Source: Streptomyces sp. SW4
GTDB taxonomy: Bacteria > Actinomycetota > Actinomycetes > Streptomycetales > Streptomycetaceae
Direction: 5' to 3'
DNA length: 64,000 bases
NCBI GenBank assembly: GCA_003248315.1
Contig: QKWM01000001.1
Location: forward strand, 992,001 to 1,056,000
Of the stretch, positions 36,296-45,859 are shown one piece after another (position 1 is the stretch's first letter; the number at the start of each line of letters is the position of its first letter). The translations under genes and the position numbers were made by a program. The notes beneath the pieces were generated by a model. It ran no database searches. It was given only the letters and a program-made list of their open reading frames with translations, and was not told where the DNA came from.

Positions 36296-36343
36296 AAAGT
36301 TGAAACTTTGTCCTTGACGAGTGGAAAGTGCGCGCTCTAGCGT
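36296..36343 (+). promoter_or_regulatory. Promoter with palindromic operator before sugar dehydrogenase
   Basis: -35 TTGACG (36314-36319), 18-bp spacer, -10 TAGCGT (36338-36343), close to the Streptomyces housekeeping consensus. A 14-bp palindrome AAAGTTGAAACTTT (36296-36309) ends 4 bp before the -35, a position suited to a regulator. Transcript leader of about 100 nt. Confidence 0.6.
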
Positions 36344-36448
36344 CCAACTGACTCGCTTCGCATGGGGTTTCACCCGTTTCACTCTGCAGCGGCCCCGGGC
36401 CGGGCCTGCACTGCCCCGCGGCCGCTGACCAGACCAGAGGAGTGCTGA

Positions 36449-38565
36449 GTGCGCAACAGACGGATCGTCACCCTCGTGGGGGCGGCGGCACTGGCCGGAG
36501 CCGTAGGGCTCCTGCCCTGTCGCCGGCCCAGGCCGCGAAATCGGACGCCGCACCGCCGGACCCGTCGTCCTTCCAGAAGGTCACCCTCAACGACCGCCCG
36601 GGCGAACCCATGGCCCTCGCCGTGCTGCCCGACTCGCGGGTGCTGCACACGGCACGCACGGGAGAGGTCCGGATCCACGACCCAAGAGCGGCGTCAACTT
36701 CCTCGCCGCCGACATGAAGAAGAGCCCCGCCGGTCTCTACCAGCACGACGAGGAAGGCGTGCAGGGCATCGCGGTCGACCCCGACTTCCGCAAGAACCAC
36801 TGGGTCTACCTCTACTACTCGCCCCGCCTCGACACCCCGATGGACGACCCCGCCACCCCGGGCGTCAACGAGGGCGACGCACCGGAGTACGGCTCGCCCG
36901 AGGACTTCGCGAAGTACAAGGGCGTCACGCGGCTGTCCCGGTTCAAGCTCGAGGGCAACAAGCTCGACTTCGGCAGCGAGCAGAAGATCCTCGACGTACC
37001 GGCCGACCGCGGCATCTGCTGCCACGTCGGCGGCAAGATCGACTTCGATCGCAAGGGCAACCTGTTCCTGTCCACCGGTGACGACTCCAACCCGTTCGCC
37101 TCCGACGGCTACGCCCCGCTCGACGACCGCGACCGGCGCAACCCGGCCTACGACGCCCGGCGCACCTCGGGCAACACCAACGACCTGCGCGGCAAGGTCC
37201 TGCGCATCAAGGTCAAGCGCGACGGCGGTTACACGGTCCCGGACGGCAACCTCTTCGCGCCGGGCACCCCCAAGACCCGCCCCGAGATCTACGCGATGGG
37301 CCTGCGCAACCCGTTCCGCTTCTCGGTGGACGACAGGACCGGCGAGCTGTACGTCGCCGACTACTCGCCCGACGCGAACAAGCCGAACCCCGACCGCGCC
37401 CCGCCGGCCACGGCCGCTGGATGGTCATCGACCGCCCCGCCAACTACGGCTGGCCGTTCTGCGTGACCCCGGACATGCCGTACCAGGACTACGACTTCGC
37501 CACCCAGAAGTCGGCCGGCGCCTTCGACTGCGCCGCACCCGTCAACGACTCGCGCCACAACACCGGCCTGAGCAAGCTGCCGCCGGTGATGGACTCGGAG
37601 ATCGTCTACGGCTACGGGGCCTCCGCGGAGTTCCCGGAACTCGGCACGGGCGGCATCGGCCCCATGGGCGGCCCGGCCTACCGCTACGACAAGCGGAACA
37701 CGGCGCAGAACCGCTGGCCGGCGTACTTCGACGGCAAGCCGCTCTTCTACGAGTGGACCCGCGACCAGATGAAGGCCCTCACCCTCGGCAGGAACAACGA
37801 GGTCAGGAAGATCGAGGACGCGATCCCTCGATCACGACGGACGGCCCGATCGACGCCGAGTTCGGCCCGGACGGCGCGCTGTACGTCCTGGAGTACGGCA
37901 CCGGCTACTTCGCGGAACTGCCCGAGGCCCAGCTCGCCCGCATCGACTTCACGCGGGGCAACCGCACGCCGGAGCCGAAGGCCGCGGCCGACGTGGTCAA
38001 CGGCACCCGGCCGCTGACGGTCCAGTTCTCCAGCGCCGGCACCAAGGACGCCGACGGCGACGCCCTGAGGTACGCCTGGGACTTCGACGCCGACGGCACC
38101 GTGGACTCCACGGAGGCCAACCCGAAGCACACCTTCACCAGCAACGGTGTCTTCGACGCCACCCTGAAGGTCACCGACAGCACCGGCCGCTCGGCGTCCG
38201 CGTCGGTTCCCGTCGTCGTCGGCAACAAGGCGCCGGTCGTCTCCCTCACGACCGACCCGGCACCGCACGGCGGCACGCCGTTCCACTGGGGTGACACGGT
38301 CACCTGGGAGGTCACCGTCACGGACGACCAGCCGGTGGACTGCTCCAAGGTCTCCGTCTCGTTCATCCTCGGCCACGACGACCACGGGCACCCGCTGTCC
38401 ACCAGCACCGGCTGCTCCGGATCCTTCAAGACGTTCGTCGACGGCGGCCACGCCGGGGCGGACAACCTGAGGGCGGTCTTCAACGCCAGCTACACGGACA
38501 CGCCCCCCGCGGGCCTGCCCGCCCTCTCGGGCAGCGCCGAGGTCGCCCTGACCCCGGCCGACTGA
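36449..38565 (+). CDS. Secreted PQQ-dependent sugar (glucose/sorbosone-type) dehydrogenase with PKD domain
   Basis: Beta-propeller dehydrogenase of the GSDH family. Signal peptide MRNRRIVTLVGAAALAGAV, then ALSPAQAA. Blade motifs: EGVQGIAVDPDFRKN, VGGKIDFDRKGNLFLSTGD, GNTNDLRGKVLRIKVKRDG, MGLRNPFRFSVDDRTGEL, RPANYGWPFC. From about residue 530, a PKD domain (YAWDFDADGTVDSTEANPKH, then TLKVTDSTG) and a further Ig-like segment. About 705 codons. GTG 36449 follows AGAGGAG. Frameshifts near 36525, 36685, 37410 and 37825. Propeller residues GGKIDF fit PQQ enzymes, but substrate is unknown. Confidence 0.85.
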
Positions 38566-38583
38566 TCCCGACGCACCCACGGC

Positions 38584-38617
38584 GACGGGGCGCCGCTCCC
38601 ACGAGCGGCGCCCCGTC
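38584..38617. terminator. Terminator after sugar dehydrogenase
   Basis: 15-bp perfect stem GACGGGGCGCCGCTC with complement, 4-base CCAC loop. Confidence 0.87.
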
Positions 38618-38720
38618 CGCGCGCCCGCCCGGCCGCCCCGTCCGCGAGGACGCCCGCCGTCCCGGCCGCGAGGACGCCGCCGGGAAACCCGATTGCCGGT
38701 CCGCCGGGCCCGCTGCGACG

Positions 38721-39280
38721 ATGACGGGCGTGATCGCTGGGGACGGCTCGGAATGCCTGATCGTGACGGGAATGCCGGGGGCCGGGAAGTCGACGGTGAC
38801 CGCACTGGTCGCCGAGCGGCTGCCGCGGGCCGCGCGGCTCGACGGCGACTTCGTCAACAGGCTCGTCGTGAGCGGCCGGTGGGACCGCTCGGCGAGCCCG
38901 CCGACGAGGCGGCGCGCCAAGTCGAACTGTGCAACCGCAACTTGTGCGCGCTGGCGGACAACTTCTGCGACGCCGGGTTCGTCCCGGTGATCGACTGGGT
39001 GGTCCCGGACCGGAAGCAGCTGGACTTCTTCGTCGACCACCTCCCCGCCCGCCGGGTCCTGTTCGTCGTCCTGGCGCCGGGCATCGAGGTGTGCCGGCAC
39101 CGCAACACCCTCCGTGACCCACGGCAGCGGTTCTTCTTCGACGGATACGCGGAGCTCGAGGCCGGCATGAAGCGCGAGCTGGGCGAGGCCGGCTGGTGGT
39201 TCGACACCGCGGCCCTCGGCCCGGAGGAGACCGCCGACCGCGTCGTCCGGGAGGCCTCCCGCCGCGCCCGGGTGAACTGA
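38721..39280 (+). CDS. P-loop NTPase, small-molecule kinase-like
   Basis: About 187 codons. Walker A IVTGMPGAGKSTVTALVAERL near residue 12, followed by LDGDFVNRLVV; later HRNTLRDPRQRFFFDGY. This is the layout of small AAA/zeta-toxin or gluconate-kinase-like phosphotransferases; the substrate is not known. ATG 38721 or GTG 38730; neither has a clear ribosome binding site, and a leaderless start is possible. One frameshift near 38885. Not clearly linked to either neighbour: a terminator precedes it and the SpoIIE gene starts 61 bp later. Confidence 0.68.
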
Positions 39281-39341
39281 TCGCGGCGGGCACCCGCACC
39301 GGCACGGGCACGACGGGGAGACGGGCGAACATACTGGAGGT

Positions 39342-42108
39342 ATGGACAGCTCCGCAGCCCGGCCGGCGCCGGGAGACGGCCGTGGCCGCTCGCCGGGCCG
39401 GCGCCCCCGCGCGGTGTTCGGCTCCCGGAGCGTCGCCGGCCAGGTACTCCTGCTGCAGCTGGCGGTCGTCGTGCTGCTCGTCCTCGCGTCCCTGACCGCG
39501 CTGGTGCTGGAGGCGCGCGGAGCGACGCTCCAGGACGCCCGGACCGCTCGCTCGTCGCCGCCCAGACCTTCGCCAACGCGCCGGGAACGCTCGAGGCCAT
39601 GAAGTCCGACGACCCGACCGCCTTGCTGCAGCCCCGCGCCGAGGCGGCCCGCAAGGCCTCCGGCGTGGACTACGTCATCGCCTTCGACACCTCCGGCATC
39701 CGCTGGACCCACCCCGACCCCGACCTGATCGGCGAGCGCGTCGCCGGGTCGTACGCCGAGGCGCTGGCCGGCGAGACGTACCAGGCCACGTCCACCACGC
39801 CGGGGGTCGGCCGCGCCGTCGACACGATGGTCCCCGTGTTCGACACGGACGGCACGGTGATCGGGCTGGTCTCCGTCGGGATCACCGTCGACAGCGTGAA
39901 CGACCGGGTCGCGGACCAGCTGCCCCTGCTGTTCGGCGCGGCCGGGGTCGCCCTGGCCCTCGTCACGGCCGGCTCGGTGATGGTGAGCAGGCGGCTGCGG
40001 CGCCAGACCCGGGGGCTGGGCCCCGAGGAGATGACCCGCATGTACGAGCACCACGACGCGGTGCTGCACTCCGTACGGGAGGGCGTGCTCATCGTCGGCG
40101 GCGACGGACGGCTGGTGCTGGCCAACGACGAGGCGCGGACGCTGCTGCGCCTCCCGCCGGACGCCGAGGGACGGCACGTCGCCGGCCTCGGCCTGGATCC
40201 GTCCGTCGCCGCACTCCTCACCGGGGCCGGACGGCGACGGACGAGGTGCTCCTGGCCGGCGACCGGCTGCTGGCGGTCAACCTGCGGCCGGTGGACGGCT
40301 CCGGCGGCCCGAGGGCAGTGTGGCGACGCTCCGGGACACCACCGAGCTGAGGGCTCTGGCCGGCCGGGCCGAGGTGGCCCGGGAGCGCCTGCAACTGCTC
40401 TACGACGCCGGAGTGCGCGTCGGCACCACCCTGGACGTGACCCGGACCGCCCGGGAACTGGCCGAGGTCGCGGTGCCCCGCTTCGCCGACACCGTCACCG
40501 TCGACCTGCTGGAGACCGTCCCGCGCGGCGAGGAACCGGACCGGGCGGGCCGCATGTACCGCGCCGCCGTCCACGGCACCGGCGCCGGCCGGGCCCTCCC
40601 GGCCGGCGAACCGGTCCCGGACCGCACCACGGGCCCGGCCGCACAGGACGGCCCCCGGACCGCGCCGTCCTGGAACGGGGCCCCGCCGCCGAGGGCCGCT
40701 GGCGCGCCCGGAACCCGCGGCCGGCCGGCGCCGCCCCCGCACCCGGCGATCCCGGACCCGCCGTCCACTCACTGATCTCGGCGCCCCTGCGGGCCCGGGG
40801 CGTGGTGCTGGGGACGGCCACCTTCTGGCGCTCGGCGTCGGAACCCTTCGACCGGGACGATCTGCCCTTCGCCGAGGAACTGGCCGCCCGGGCGGCCGTC
40901 GCCGTCGACAACGCCCGCCGCTACACCCGCGAGCACACCACGGCCGTCACCCTCCAGCGCAGTCTCCTGCCGCACGCGCTGCCCCCGCACCGCGCCGTGG
41001 AGGTGGCGCACCGCTATCTGCCGGCCTCCGCCGGGGTGGGCGGCGACTGGTTCGACGTCATCCCGCTGCCCGGCGCCCGGGTCGCCCTCGTGGTGGGCGA
41101 CGTGGTCGGGCACGGTCTGCACGCCGCGGCCACCATGGGCCGCCTGCGCACCGCCGTGCACAACTTCTCCAGCCTCGATCTGCCGCCGGACGAGCTGCTC
41201 GGCCACCTGGACGAGCTGGTCACCCGCATCGACCAGGACCGGACCGCCGACGGGGAGGGCGCCGCGGTGACCGGCGCGACCTGCCTGTACGCGATCTACG
41301 ACCCGGCCTCCGGTGTGTGTTCCGTGGCCCGGGCCGGGCATCCCGGGCCCGCGGTGGTGTACCCCGACGGCCGGGTGGCGGACCCCGACGTGCCGGTCTC
41401 CCCGCCGCTGGGCCTGGGCGGCGGCCTGCCGGTCGAGACGGCCGAGCTGCCCCTGCCCGAGGGCTCCCGGCTGGTCCTGTACACCGACGGCCTGATCGAA
41501 GGGCGCGACCGGGACATCGGCGCCGGACTCGTCCGGCTGCACACCGCCCTGGCCCGCCCGGGCCCCGGCCCGGAGGAGACCTGCCGGGCGGTCCTGGACG
41601 CGCTGCTGCCCGCCCACCCCAAGGACGACGTGACCCTGCTCGTCGCCCGCACCCGGCGGCTGGCGCCCGAACAGGTCGCCGACTGGGACGTGCCCAAGGA
41701 ACCCGCCGCCGTCTCCGGGGTACGCGCCGAGGCCGCCCGCCGGCTGTCGGACTGGGGCCTGGACGTCATCGCCTTCACCACCGAGCTGGTGATCAGCGAG
41801 CTGGTCACCAACGCCGTCCGCTACGGCGCCGAGCCCGTGCGGCTCCGTCTGCTGCGCACCGCCGACACCCTCGTCTGCGAGGTCGCCGACGGCAGCAGCA
41901 CCGCCCCGCACCTGCGCCGGGCGAAGACCACCGACGAGGGGGCCGCGGCCTGTTCATGGTGGCCCGGCTCGCCGAGCGCTGGGGCACCCGCTACACCGCC
42001 CGCGGCAAGGTCATCTGGGCCGAACTGCCCCTGCACGGCCCGGCGGCCGAACCCGGCGCGGACACGGCCGACGCGCTGCTGGACCAGTGGGGCGACGCGG
42101 GCCTGTGA
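39342..42108 (+). CDS. Membrane sensor / PP2C-type (SpoIIE) phosphatase with HATPase domain
   Basis: About 920 codons. Order: transmembrane helix (residues about 28-55), extracytoplasmic single-Cache/DcuS-like sensor (SGVDYVIAFDTSGIRWTHPD), second membrane helix (LLFGAAGVALALVTAGSVMV), PAS-like part (VREGVLIVGGDGRLVLAN), GAF domain, SpoIIE phosphatase (GVGGDWFDVIPL, GDVVGHGLHAA, VLYTDGLIEGRD) and C-terminal HATPase_c kinase of anti-sigma type (ELVISELVTNAVRYG, then RGLFMVARLAERWGT). Such proteins act in partner switching of anti-sigma factors. ATG 39342 has GGAGGT 3-4 bases upstream. Frameshifts near 39545, 40230, 40690 and 41945. Confidence 0.85.
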
Positions 42109-42130
42109 GCGGGCGCCCCGGCCGGGCGGC

Positions 42131-42927
42131 TCAGCCGACGTGCCCCATGCGGCGGCTGATCTCCTCCGCGCCGTCGACCAGGGCCGGCGCGACGGCGTGG
42201 ATGCGCTGCTCGGTGAGGCGGTACTCGGGGCCGGACGCGCTGAGGGCGGCGACCACCTCGCCGTTGTGCGACCGGATCGGCGCCGCCAGCGCGTGCAGGC
42301 CGATCTCGAACTCCTCCAGCGTCACCGCGTAACCCCGCTTCCGTGCCTCGGCCAGGTCCCGCTCCAGCTCCTCCTCGGACGTGATGGTGTGCGGTGTCAG
42401 CCGCTCCATCCCGGACGCCGCGAGCGCGGCGGCACGGTGCCGCGCCGGAAGGTGGGCCAGCAGTATCTTGCCGCTGGACGTGGCGTACGGCGGGGTGAGC
42501 CGGCCGACCCAGTTGTGCGCGCCGACCGCGCCCGGACCGCGTACCTGGCAGAGGTTGACCGCGTAATGCTCCTGCAGGACCGCGATGTTGACGGTCTCGC
42601 CCAGCTCCTCGCTCAGCCGCTCGCAGACCACCCGTCCCTGCTGCGTCAGGTCCAGACGGCCGGTGACCGCGCCCGCCAGCCGGACGATCCCGAAGCCGAG
42701 CCGGTACTTGCCGCGCTCGGCCGCCTGCTCGACCAGACCGCGCGCCTCCAGGGCACCCAGCAGGCGGAACGCGGTCGACTTGTGGACGTCGATCTCGGCG
42801 GCGACCTCGCTCACGCCGGCCTCCCCGCGCAGCGCGAGGATCTCCAGGACGCCGATGGCCCGGTCGACGGACTGCACCCGCGCGCCGCGGGATCTGCCGT
42901 TTCGTCATCTGCCGCGTGGTTGCTCAT
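42131..42927 (-). CDS. IclR-family regulator 1 of the betaine/one-carbon region
   Basis: About 265 codons. Winged HTH near residues 35-60 (VSEVAAEIDVHKSTAFRLL) and the IclR effector domain (ATSSGKILLAHL, VAALSASGPEYRL). ATG 42927 reads MSNHAADDETADPAARG; a frameshift near 42880 then gives VQSVDRAIGVLEIL. Highly similar throughout to the second IclR gene at 44926-45723. TATAGT lies 6 bases before ATG with no Shine-Dalgarno, so the mRNA is probably leaderless. A copy of the 17-bp GTTGCG-N5-CGCAAC-like box covers the start, suggesting autoregulation. Divergent from the Rieske ferredoxin gene. Confidence 0.9.
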
Positions 42928-42935
42928 GACGCAAC
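42899..42935 (-). promoter_or_regulatory. Paired 17-bp boxes and leaderless start of iclR 1
   Basis: On the plus strand: GTTTCG-TCATC-TGCCGC (42899-42915) and GTTGCT-CATGA-CGCAAC (42919-42935), 3 bp apart. The second contains the start codon on the minus strand. TATAGT at 42934-42939 (minus strand) is a -10 six bases before ATG. Confidence 0.6.
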
Positions 42936-43260
42936 TATAGGACCGTGTCCGCGGATGGGCAGGGGTTCCGCCGAAGGCCCGGCGGCCGGCGGAGCGGGCG
43001 GCCCGGACCCGCACCGAAGCGATCCCCGCCCTCCGGGCAGGCGATCCTGCCCCTTCCGGCAGCCGGTGCTGCTTCTTCCGGCAGCCGGTGTCCGCCCCTC
43101 CCGGCGACGCCTCGGCGCCTCCGGTGCGGCGGCGTCGCCGCACGTCCGGAGCACCGCGTCTGACGGGCCGTCGGGGCCGCGGGACCGAGGTGGCGGCACC
43201 GCGCGCGACACCGCTCGGACCGGCCTCCGGCACCACTGCCGCAAGGGCCCCGTGGACTCC

Positions 43261-43329
43261 TTGACAGGGATTCGCGGGCGCCCGCACACTGGCGTTGCGT
43301 TGACCGCAATCCGTTTCGCTATATGCACC
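43261..43329 (+). promoter_or_regulatory. Promoter and paired operator boxes before Rieske ferredoxin
   Basis: -35 TTGACA (43261-43266), weak -10 CACACT (43285-43290), then boxes GTTGCG-TTGAC-CGCAAT (43294-43310) and GTTTCG-CTATA-TGCACC (43313-43329), 2 bp apart. The boxes cover the expected transcription start, fitting repression. The rest of the 413-bp gap to iclR 1 holds GC-rich short repeats (CTTCCGGCAGCCGGTG twice near 43055-43090). Confidence 0.65.
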
Positions 43330-43340
43330 GAGGTGTCATG

Positions 43341-43700
43341 ATGATTCCCGCGTGCCGTCTCGCGGACCTGCCGCGCGGCGAGGCCCACCGGCTCGACCTC
43401 GACCCGCCCGTCTCGGTGTTCCACACCGACGACGGCGAGATCTTCGCCATCGACGACACCTGCACCCACCAGGACGCGTCGCTCGCCGACGGCTGGCTGG
43501 AGGGCTGCGAGGTGGAATGCCCGCTCCACGCCTCCAAGTTCGACCTGCGCACCGGGGCCGTCGACGCCCCGCCGGCCAAGCTGCCGGTCCGCACCCACCA
43601 GGTCGTCGTGCAGGACGGCATGATCTACGTCGAGCTGTCCACGGACGCCCCCAACCTCCCGCCCTGCATCGCGGCCCGGCTCGCCGGCGGCCCCGTATGA
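43341..43700 (+). CDS. Rieske-type ferredoxin of a non-heme iron oxygenase system
   Basis: About 120 residues, intact. Cluster ligands in DDTCTHQDASL and ECPLHASKFDL, the bacterial Rieske ferredoxin pattern. It carries electrons from a reductase to an oxygenase alpha subunit. ATG 43341 is 5 bases after GAGGTG; the ATGs at 43338 and 43323 are alternatives. Its stop overlaps the start of the reductase gene (ATGA). The matching oxygenase is probably the GbcA-like protein at 62-63 kb, which has no ferredoxin gene beside it. Confidence 0.87.
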   Translation: MIPACRLADLPRGEAHRLDLDPPVSVFHTDDGEIFAIDDTCTHQDASLADGWLEGCEVECPLHASKFDLRTGAVDAPPAKLPVRTHQVVVQDGMIYVELSTDAPNLPPCIAARLAGGPV

Positions 43701-44857
43701 GGACCGTGGCCGTCGTCGGCGCCTCCCTGGCGGGACTGTCGGCCGCACGCTCCTTGCGCAACCGCGGCTTCGACGGCCGGCTGCTCGTCATCGGCGAGGA
43801 ACCGCACCGCCCCTACGACCGTCCGCCGCTGTCCAAGGAGTTCCTCGCCGGCAAGGTCGGCGAGGACGAGCTGGCCCTGGAGCCGGACGGCGAGGACCTG
43901 GCGGCGGAGTGGCTGTTCGGTGCCCGTGCCGTCCGGCTGGACCGGGCGCGGCGCGCGATCGGCCTCGCCGACGGAACCGAGGTGAGGGCGGACGGCATCG
44001 TCGTCGCGACCGGTGCCGCCGCCCGGACCCTGCCGGGGGCCGACGGCCTGGCCGGCGTGCACACGCTGCGCACGCTGGACGACGCCCGGGCGCTGCGCGA
44101 CGACCTCGCCCTCGGCGGCAGGCTCGTGGTGATCGGCGGCGGGTTCATCGGAGCCGAGGTCGCCTCCACGGCGTACGACCTCGGACTCGACGTGACCGTG
44201 GTCGAGGCGGCGCCGACCCCGCTCGCCGGCGCGCTCGGCGCGGACATGGGCCGGGTCGTCTCCGCCCTCCACGGCGACCACGGCGTACGGCTGCTGTGCG
44301 GCACGGGCGTCAGAGGGCTGACCGGGGCACCCGGGTCGACGGCGTGCTGCTCGACGACGGTCGCACCCTCCCCGCCGACACCGTCGTCGTCGGCATCGGG
44401 GCGCGCCCCCGCGTCGAGTGGCTGGAGGGCTCCGGCGTCGCGCTCGGCGACGGGGTCACGTGCGGATCCGACGGGCGCACCAGCCTGGCCGGCGTCGTCG
44501 CGGTCGGCGACTGCGCCTCCTGGTACGACCCCGCGTCGGGGCACACCGGAGGGTGGAGCACTGGAGCGGGGCGCGGGAACGCCCGGACACGGCCGTCGCC
44601 ACGCTGCTGTCGTGGGGCTGCGCGGAAGCGGGCGCGCCCCGGCCGCCGTACTTCTGGTCCGACCAGTACGGCGTGCGGATCCAGTTCGCCGGATACGCGG
44701 CGGACGCGGACGGGGTGGAGGTCGTGGACGGCACTGCGGAGGGCCGCGACGTCCTGGCCGTCTACCGGCGGGCCGGCCGTCCGGTCGCCGTGCTGGCGAT
44801 GAACAGGCCCCGGGAGTTCGCGCGATGGCACAAGCAGCTCGCGGTCCGCCGTCCTGA
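43697..44857 (+). CDS. FAD-dependent ferredoxin reductase 1
   Basis: Pyridine nucleotide-disulfide oxidoreductase of the oxygenase-reductase type: TVAVVGASLAGLSAARSL (FAD), HRPYDRPPLSKEFLAG, VVIGGGFIGAEVAS (NAD), VVAVGDCASWYDPASG, and the reductase C-terminus FWSDQYGVRIQFAGYA. About 390 codons. ATG 43697 overlaps the ferredoxin stop. Frameshifts near 44325 and 44550. The end is uncertain: stop at 44857 if one more base is missing, otherwise the frame runs to 44954. Paralogous to the reductase at 63367. Confidence 0.85.
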   Translation: MRTVAVVGASLAGLSAARSLRNRGFDGRLLVIGEEPHRPYDRPPLSKEFLAGKVGEDELALEPDGEDLAAEWLFGARAVRLDRARRAIGLADGTEVRADGIVVATGAAARTLPGADGLAGVHTLRTLDDARALRDDLALGGRLVVIGGGFIGAEVASTAYDLGLDVTVVEAAPTPLAGALGADMGRVVSALHGDHGVRLLCGTGVRGLTGAPGSTACCSTTVAPSPPTPSSSASGRAPASSGWRAPASRSATGSRADPTGAPAWPASSRSATAPPGTTPRRGTPEGGALERGAGTPGHGRRHAAVVGLRGSGRAPAAVLLVRPVRRADPVRRIRGGRGRGGGRGRHCGGPRRPGRLPAGRPSGRRAGDEQAPGVRAMAQAARGPPS

Positions 44858-44925
44858 CCGTGCCGTCGGAGCCCGCGCGGGGCGGCTCCTCGGCAGGGTG
44901 CGGCGCACTCGGGCCGCGCGGGGCC

Positions 44926-45723
44926 TCAGCCCAGGTAGCCCATGCGGTGGCTGACCTCGTCCGCGCCCTTGATCAGGACGGGGGCGAGTTCGTGGATGCG
45001 CTCCTCGGTGAGCCGGTAGGCGGGGCCGGAGGCGCTGAGCGCGGCGATGACCTTGCCGTCCCGGTCCCGGACCGGTGCGGCCATCGCGTGCAGGCCCTCC
45101 TCGAACTCCTCCAGGCTCCAGGAGTAGCCGCGCTCCCGGGCCTCGGTGAGGTGCTTCTCCAGCTTCGTCTTCGTGGACAGCGTGCGGGGCGTCACCTTGT
45201 TCAGGCCGGCCTCGGCCAGCAGCGCCGCCCGGTCCGCGCGGTCCATGTGGGCCAGCAGGATCTTCCCGCTGGAGGTGGCGTGCAGCGGGGTGAGCTGCCC
45301 GACCCAGTTGTGCGCGGTGACGGCACCGGGTCCGCGCACCTGGTAGAGGTTGATCGCGTAGTGCTCCTGCATCACCGCGACGTTGACGGTCTCGCCGATC
45401 TCCTCGGCGAGCCGCTCGCAGACCGCGCGGCTCTGCTGGGTGATGTCGATGCGGCCGGTGACCGCGCCGGCCAGACGCACGACGCCGAAGCCGAGCCGGT
45501 ACTTGCCGCGCTCGCCCGCCTGCTCGACCAGCCCACGCGCCTCCAGCGCGCCGAGCAGCCGGAACGCGGTGGACTTGTGCACGTCGATCTCGGCGGCCAC
45601 CTCGCTGACCCCCGCTTCGCCGCGCTGGGCCAGGATCTCCAGCACCGTGATGGCGCGGTCGACGGACTGCACTCCGCCGGCCGGAGAACTGGTCGTTTCG
45701 TTATCCGGACTGAAGTTGCTCAT
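44926..45723 (-). CDS. IclR-family regulator 2 of the betaine/one-carbon region
   Basis: 265 residues, intact. HTH VSEVAAEIDVHKSTAFRLL and effector-domain blocks HATSSGKILLAHM and IAALSASGPAYRL. Starts MSNFSPDNETTSS, like its paralogue 2 kb away; the HTH regions are nearly the same, so both probably bind the same DNA element. TATAGT lies 6 bases before ATG 45723, with no ribosome binding site: predicted leaderless. The metF-like gene is divergent. An in-frame upstream start at 45774 would read through the -10 element and is rejected. Confidence 0.92.
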   Translation of the reverse strand: MSNFSPDNETTSSPAGGVQSVDRAITVLEILAQRGEAGVSEVAAEIDVHKSTAFRLLGALEARGLVEQAGERGKYRLGFGVVRLAGAVTGRIDITQQSRAVCERLAEEIGETVNVAVMQEHYAINLYQVRGPGAVTAHNWVGQLTPLHATSSGKILLAHMDRADRAALLAEAGLNKVTPRTLSTKTKLEKHLTEARERGYSWSLEEFEEGLHAMAAPVRDRDGKVIAALSASGPAYRLTEERIHELAPVLIKGADEVSHRMGYLG

Positions 45724-45731
45724 GGCGAAAC
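45695..45731 (-). promoter_or_regulatory. Paired boxes and leaderless start of iclR 2
   Basis: GTTTCG-TTATC-CGGACT (45695-45711) and GTTGCT-CATGG-CGAAAC (45715-45731), 3 bp apart. The second spans the start codon, the same geometry as at iclR 1. TATAGT on the minus strand is at 45730-45735. Confidence 0.6.
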
Positions 45732-45792
45732 TATACGCCCGGTAAACATGTGCGGCAGCAACGCGCGTCACCAAAGGAACACAAGGGCATGA

Positions 45793-45828
45793 GTTGCGTA
45801 GATCGCAACATGGTGCTCATGGCGGAAA
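45793..45828 (+). promoter_or_regulatory. Paired boxes before the metF-like gene
   Basis: GTTGCG-TAGAT-CGCAAC (45793-45809), a perfect 17-bp interrupted palindrome and the best copy in the window, then GGTGCT-CATGG-CGGAAA (45812-45828), 2 bp apart. They lie 32 bp before the metF-like start and 70 bp from the iclR 2 start. Confidence 0.65.
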
Positions 45829-45859
45829 CAAGCAGGTCCGAGGTGCCGAGGAAGGTGCG

